Assembly (NCBI GenBank): GCA_965646165.1
Contig: CBFFYP010000080.1
Coordinates: 1-19,742, forward strand
Direction: 5' to 3'
Source: MGBC114844 sp910585855
GTDB taxonomy: Bacteria > Bacillota > Clostridia > Lachnospirales > Lachnospiraceae
Length of the DNA: 19,742 nt
The notes below the pieces were generated by a model. It saw nothing but the letters and a program-made list of their open reading frames with translations, did no database searches and was not told where the DNA came from. Below, one piece after another: positions 16,190 through 19,742 of this stretch (its first letter is position 1; every line of letters starts with the position of its first letter). A program made the position numbers and the translations under genes.

Positions 16190-16336
16190 AGTCTTAAAAT
16201 CCAAAGAAAGGTCTGCGCAGGGTCATCATTTTCCGTTGGCACTTAGGTACTGTCTTTTAGCAACTTAGTGTCCGCTACGAGGAAATGCTAAGCGCAAGCG
16301 AACCCGAAGTGGATCTTTCTTTGGATTTTGGCGTCC
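16190..16336. repeat. Palindromic element E5 (long copy)
   Basis: The left arm is AGTCTTAAAATCCAAAGAAA and the right arm ends TTTGGATTTTGGCGTCC. It contains GCAGGGTCATCATTTTCCG, GGCACTTAGG and GTGTCCGCTACGAGGAAATG as in E3 and E4. It lies 23 bases beyond the stop of the rightward CdaR-like gene, so its orientation relative to the upstream gene is opposite to that of E3 and E4. Confidence 0.88.
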
Positions 16337-16379
16337 TTTCTGGGAAAAACCTAATTAAAGTAAAAAGAGAAAAAATAAA

Positions 16380-17129
16380 ATGAGAAAAATATGGATTTCT
16401 ATTTTCTGTAGTTTCCTAATTGAAATCCTCTTAATTTTTATTCTGTCCGATGCACAACGAAATGAAAAAAATGTTGTTCTAAAACTAAACTTTGATCAAA
16501 GCCTTTACTTAGCAGGAGATTTTATCTGTTATAATCATAGAAGTTAAAAATAAAGGAAAACAGCCTTTCTATTATCAATATAATTCCTTCTCGATAGACA
16601 TTACATCAAATCAAGGATTTTATGTCATTGCAAATGGAGAGGGAAATTTTCATCAATATAAACTTACACCAGAAGAAATTATTGCCAAAGATATGACTGA
16701 TTATAATCAATATCTCTATATACTGGTTGCAGGAATCAAAAATTTTTCAGCCTATATAAAAGTGGATGAAACAGCCGAACCAAAGGATGGTTTCCTTTTG
16801 ACTACTATTATTATAAAACACCAGTTTAGATTGAACTGATTCATGAAAATGGAGAAAAAATGGCTTTCTATTCCTATGATGTCATTAATATTCTACCACT
16901 TTACCCGGAAACTTATATGGGAGCTTTTTATCTAGAACCCCGTATTGCTTCCATAACAGAACCCGAAAATTATACGATTTGCTATCATTTTGGTTATTAT
17001 ATGGAATTTGGAGGAGAATTAAACTGGGACACTGTCGAATTTCCAATTACAGTAATCGAACAGGAAAACAAAAAGAAATTCTACTCCAATCTGGCTTATC
17101 CTGTCCCTGCCGTACAGCAAATAAAATAA
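16380..17129 (+). pseudogene. Frameshifted gene for an unrecognised exported or membrane-anchored protein
   Basis: An ATG at 16380 opens a frame with an N-terminal hydrophobic segment (IWISIFCSFLIEILLIFIL) and runs into TAA at 16545. The protein continues in a second frame from about 16529 (VIIIEVKNKGKQPFYYQYNS) to about 16800. It then continues in a third frame, through an in-frame TAG near 16829, to the end LAYPVPAVQQIK at 17129. Two frameshifts and one stop make it non-functional. The restored product would be about 245 residues with one N-terminal anchor and a beta-rich, Tyr/Phe-rich exterior. I do not recognise the family. Confidence 0.6.
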
Positions 17130-17333
17130 AATTATTGTATAAGATATGCTTGTTGAAACGTGCCTTATGGCTATCTCGGCAATCCGAAAGACAAACAACC
17201 CCTAAAGATGGTATTGATAAAAAAAGAGAAATCAAAGACGCAAGATATATCATTGTAATCCAGTTGATTGTATGATATAAATTTCAATGTTATTGATAAT
17301 GAATAATCAGCATTTATCAAAGGAGGATATTAA
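17130..17333. other. Decayed DNA without a recognisable gene
   Basis: I see no usable reading frame. A preserved AAAGGAGG at 17319-17326 belongs to the dehydrogenase remnant that follows. Confidence 0.4.
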
Positions 17334-17410
17334 ACAGCACTAATCACAGATGCGTTCAGCAGTATAGGTTATGAAATGGCAAAAGAACTATTGTCACATG
17401 GAGCAACCAA
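17334..17410 (+). pseudogene. N-terminal fragment of a short-chain dehydrogenase
   Basis: Behind an intact AAAGGAGG, the frame reads TALITDAFSSIGYEMAKELL followed by SHGAT. This is the first strand and cofactor loop of a short-chain dehydrogenase (family pattern TALITGASSGIG), with the key glycines damaged and the initiating ATG lost. It stops after about 28 residues, where HsdR-like sequence begins in another frame. Confidence 0.5.
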
Positions 17411-17413
17411 CTT

Positions 17414-17896
17414 TCTTTGCCTGAATTAAATACCCATATCAATGAGCTGTTAAAAGCAAGTATTAAAAGTGAAGGAGTCATCAATTTATTTTCCGTTGTT
17501 TCACAAGAACTTTCTCTTTTTGATCCAAAATTTTTACAGAAAATCTCCAAAATGAAAGAGAAAAACCTTGCAGTGGAACTTTTGAAAAAATTGATTACCG
17601 AACAAATACAGCTCTAATCGCCATACTAATGTAGTAAAATCCGAAAAATTTAGCGAAATGATGCAAAATACAGTCCATTGATACTTAAATATGATGCCTA
17701 CCAATGAGCAAGTGATAGGAGAACTGCTGCATCTAGCACAACAAATCACAATGGCATAAAAAGAAGGAAAACAACTAGGACTTACTGCAGAAGAACTTGT
17801 TTCCTATGATGCCCTTACCAAGCCACAGGCAATCAAAGATTTTTATGAAAATAAAGAACTGATTACCCTTACAAAAAAACTTGCAGATACCTTTAG
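17414..17896 (+). pseudogene. hsdR: C-terminal remnant of a type I restriction enzyme R subunit
   Basis: The pieces match the C-terminal helical region of HsdR: LPELNTHINELLKASIKSEG, LFDPKFLQKISKMKEKNLAVELLKKL in the first frame up to TAA at 17615; then, after a one-base insertion near 17617, NVVKSEKFSEMMQNTV, QVIGELLHLAQQI, GLTAEELVSYDALTKPQAI and DFYENKELITLTKKL. There are at least one frameshift and two in-frame stops (TGA near 17678, TAA near 17757). The ATPase and nuclease parts are absent, and no hsdM or hsdS is in the window. The match stops abruptly after ADTFR at about 17897, where the IS5 remnant begins. Confidence 0.75.
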
Positions 17897-18400
17897 AACC
17901 TGTTTAGTATCTAGACATTTTCAAAAAAAAGATTATTATAAAAGAAAAAAGGAATTTATTGAAATGAGAAAAACTTATCCAAGTGAAAACAGTTTGAACA
18001 AATACGAAATGAAAAAAAGATAACACGCCCTTGCATTTATGATACCTATGATATTTTTTGCGCCATCTTGTATTTCTTGAAAGAAGGATGTTCTTGATGT
18101 GCTCTTCCACAAGATTTTCCAAAGTGACAAAATGTATGCTATCATTATCATAATTGGACGACTCCAGATAAAAATGATATGACCATATTGGATAAAGTTT
18201 CACGCAAGTTAGTAGAAATAGAGCGGAAAGAAAAAGGACGTAATCTGCAAACGACCATGTTAATTGTGGATCCGAAAAGTATCCAAAAATGCCAATACAG
18301 CACAAGAAAAAGGATATGATGCGGGAAAAAATCGGGAATAAAAATACATCTTGGTGTTGATAGATTAGGATTACCACATACCATTTGTGTAACCACAACA
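17897..18400 (+). pseudogene. IS5-family transposase remnant, cut off at the CRISPR array
   Basis: After about 65 bases that may be the left end of the element, a start at 17965 reads MRKTYPSE, then in pieces RPCIYDTYDIFCAILYFLKE, NVCYHYHNWTTPDKND, VSRKLVEIERKEKGRNLQTT, MLIVDPKSIQ (first catalytic Asp) and GIKIHLGVDRLGLPHTICVT. This is the order of an IS5-type transposase with a DUF4096-like N-terminal domain. Several frameshifts are present. Two TGA stops stand where family members have Trp (GCS-stop-CALP, FPK-stop-QNV). The match ends at 18400, at codons for VTT, in direct contact with CRISPR repeat sequence. The C-terminal third and right end are missing. Confidence 0.75.
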
Positions 18401-19742
18401 TATATCCTTTGGTATGGTATAATTATGGTAAAGTTTAATTATTACAAGGATTTGTCGTAGTTCCCTTATATCCTTTGGTATGGTATAATAAATGATACCA
18501 CAAATTTAACGGATCAATGGTCGTAGTTCCCTTATATCCTTTGGTATGGTATAATTTTTCTCTGCTAACTCCTGCGCTGGTCTTGGTCGTAGTTCCCTTA
18601 TATCCTTTGGTATGGTATAATTAAAGCATCCTGAATTACTTTTCTGCCGAAGTCGTAGTTCCCTTATATCCTTTGGTATGGTATAATAAATGATAATAAA
18701 AAAATTGACTATTATACGTCGTAGTTCCCTTATATCCTTTGGTATGGTATAATATCTGCTAATTCCTTTTGTGACTCTTTCTGGTCGTAGTTCCCTTATA
18801 TCCTTTGGTATGGTATAATAGTAGATGGGCAATTAAGTTTATTTGGGAAGTCGTAGTTCCCTTATATCCTTTGGTATGGTATAATGAATGGTGTTATATA
18901 CATCATTCTTATGGAGTCGTAGTTCCCTTATATCCTTTGGTATGGTATAATTCCCCGGCACTGAAACAGAGTGGCTAGCGTGTCGTAGTTCCCTTATATC
19001 CTTTGGTATGGTATAATCATAAATAAAACTTTACAGGAGGATTTACAGTCGTAGTTCCCTTATATCCTTTGGTATGGTATAATGAGGATGCTACCGCTTA
19101 CTCTATTCCGGCTGTCGTAGTTCCCTTATATCCTTTGGTATGGTATAATGCTGCCCGGCAGGTGGTCTTTATCGTATGTGTCGTAGTTCCCTTATATCCT
19201 TTGGTATGGTATAATCATAGAACGCCGGATCGCATTTCTGGAAAGTCGTAGTTCCCTTATATCCTTTGGTATGGTATAATACTTTCTCCCTGCATTATCC
19301 GGCAGGAACGGTCGTAGTTCCCTTATATCCTTTGGTATGGTATAATGTACAACGATTCTTCTATATATAATGAGTGGTCGTAGTTCCCTTATATCCTTTG
19401 GTATGGTATAATTTTAGGAATCAATGCCAACGTTTCAGAAAAGTCGTAGTTCCCTTATATCCTTTGGTATGGTATAATATAAAATTTAAAAATTTCAAAG
19501 TCGAAACGGTCGTAGTTCCCTTATATCCTTTGGTATGGTATAATATTACAGGTAAAAATCCACTACCCTTGAGTGTCGTAGTTCCCTTATATCCTTTGGT
19601 ATGGTATAATCCGTAAGATTTTAACTGCCGAATGATAAAAGTCGTAGTTCCCTTATATCCTTTGGTATGGTATAATAAGAAAGGAAGATGTAGATTTTGA
19701 GGAACAGTCGTAGTTCCCTTATATCCTTTGGTATGGTATAAT
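18401..19742 (+). CRISPR. CRISPR array, type II-C-like repeats (20 full repeats, one half repeat, 20 spacers)
   Basis: The 36-base repeat starts GTCGTAGTTCCCTTATATCC and ends TTTGGTATGGTATAAT. Full copies start at 18454, 18520, 18586, 18652, 18718, 18784, 18850, 18916, 18982, 19048, 19114, 19180, 19245, 19311, 19377, 19443, 19509, 19575, 19641 and 19707, all identical. The leftmost repeat is only the last 23 bases (18401-18423). Spacers are 30 bases, except 29 at 19216-19244. The general form GTYGTAGYTCCCT...AAT and the 30-base spacers resemble type II-C (Neisseria/Campylobacter-like) arrays served by Cas9 and tracrRNA. No cas gene or tracrRNA is inside the window; they may lie beyond 19742, where the array may continue. 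The 3' end of each repeat forms TATGGTATAAT, a consensus extended -10. Confidence 0.97.

Noticed and set aside
9850..16260. GGCACTTAGG in E3-E5 as a sigma-54 -24/-12 promoter for the activator-like regulator.
   Set aside because: The spacing from GG to a downstream GC does not fit the required ten bases in any copy, and the -12 TTGC is absent.
4021..16336. Palindromic elements as ordinary rho-independent terminators.
   Set aside because: The stems are far too long and carry an internal conserved module. Only E3, read leftward, is followed by a short T run (TTTTT); E2 and E4 are not. A termination role is possible but not the simple kind.
5123..18140. UGA read as tryptophan: several in-frame TGA codons fall where Trp is plausible (5123, and two in the IS5 remnant), and no intact gene here ends in TGA.
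   Set aside because: The intact genes use TGG for Trp and have no internal TGA, and the other TGA-bearing genes carry frameshifts too. G-to-A decay of TGG codons explains this, and about ten stop codons is too few to claim avoidance.
18388..18423. Leftmost repeat as the usual degenerate leader-distal repeat, fixing array polarity.
   Set aside because: Its 5' 13 bases read as transposase sequence and the remaining 23 are perfect, so it is a cut repeat. It says nothing reliable about which end is the leader.
18490..18717. Two spacers beginning AAATGATA (18490 and 18688) as related acquisitions.
   Set aside because: The match ends after eight AT-rich bases; chance is sufficient.
19216..19244. 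Single 29-base spacer among 30-base spacers as something special.
   Set aside because: One-base variation in spacer length is normal in acquisition.
18388..19742. Open frames running through the CRISPR array with repeated IPKDIREL or VPLYPLVWY peptides, resembling a repeat protein.
   Set aside because: They are translations of the 36-base repeat on either strand, made open by the 66-base period being a multiple of three; there is no start signal or domain.

Overview
The window looks like chromosomal DNA of a low-to-moderate GC Firmicute, most likely a gut Lachnospiraceae or related Clostridia. The evidence is the AGGAGG-type ribosome binding sites, sigma-A promoters, a threonine-rich lipoprotein solute-binding protein of the Firmicutes type, and a sugar-diacid regulator of the CdaR family. 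The taxon is inferred from style, not from a marker gene.

Left part (1-4130): the promoter and first four codons of a gene leaving the window to the left; an unrecognised two-segment membrane protein (351-1508) with its own promoter and terminator; and a 691-residue protein (1748-3823) fusing two unrelated ADP-ribose hydrolases, a microbial PARG/macro-type domain and a DraG/ARH domain.

Centre (4139-16167): a galactarate catabolism locus. A rightward CdaR-like regulator (15079-16167) is divergent from a leftward run: glycerate kinase, GH28 galacturonidase, galactarate dehydratase, a second regulator (PrpR/PAS/AAA+/Fis-HTH with a wrecked AAA+ core), tartronate semialdehyde reductase, a DapA-family aldolase, and an LplA-like binding lipoprotein interrupted by one TGA. 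Read as a pathway: galactarate -> 5-keto-4-deoxyglucarate (GarD) -> pyruvate + tartronate semialdehyde (DapA-type aldolase in the role of GarL) -> glycerate (GarR) -> 2-phosphoglycerate (GarK). The GH28 and the binding protein suggest uptake and trimming of pectin-derived oligo-uronides.

Right part (16190-19742): decayed genes (a frameshifted secreted or membrane protein, a short-chain dehydrogenase N-terminus, the C-terminal region of a type I restriction HsdR, an IS5-family transposase), followed directly by a CRISPR array of 20 perfect 36-bp repeats plus a left-end repeat cut in half where IS5 sequence begins. The repeat resembles type II-C repeats and ends in a perfect extended -10 promoter. 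No cas gene is visible; the array runs to the window edge.

Scattered through the window are five copies of a long palindromic element (E1-E5, about 55-165 bp), each lying a few to about 25 bp beyond a stop codon. They are the best candidate here for an undescribed element family. A second unexplained signal is a set of six helically phased TTTCAAAT-like repeats upstream of garR.
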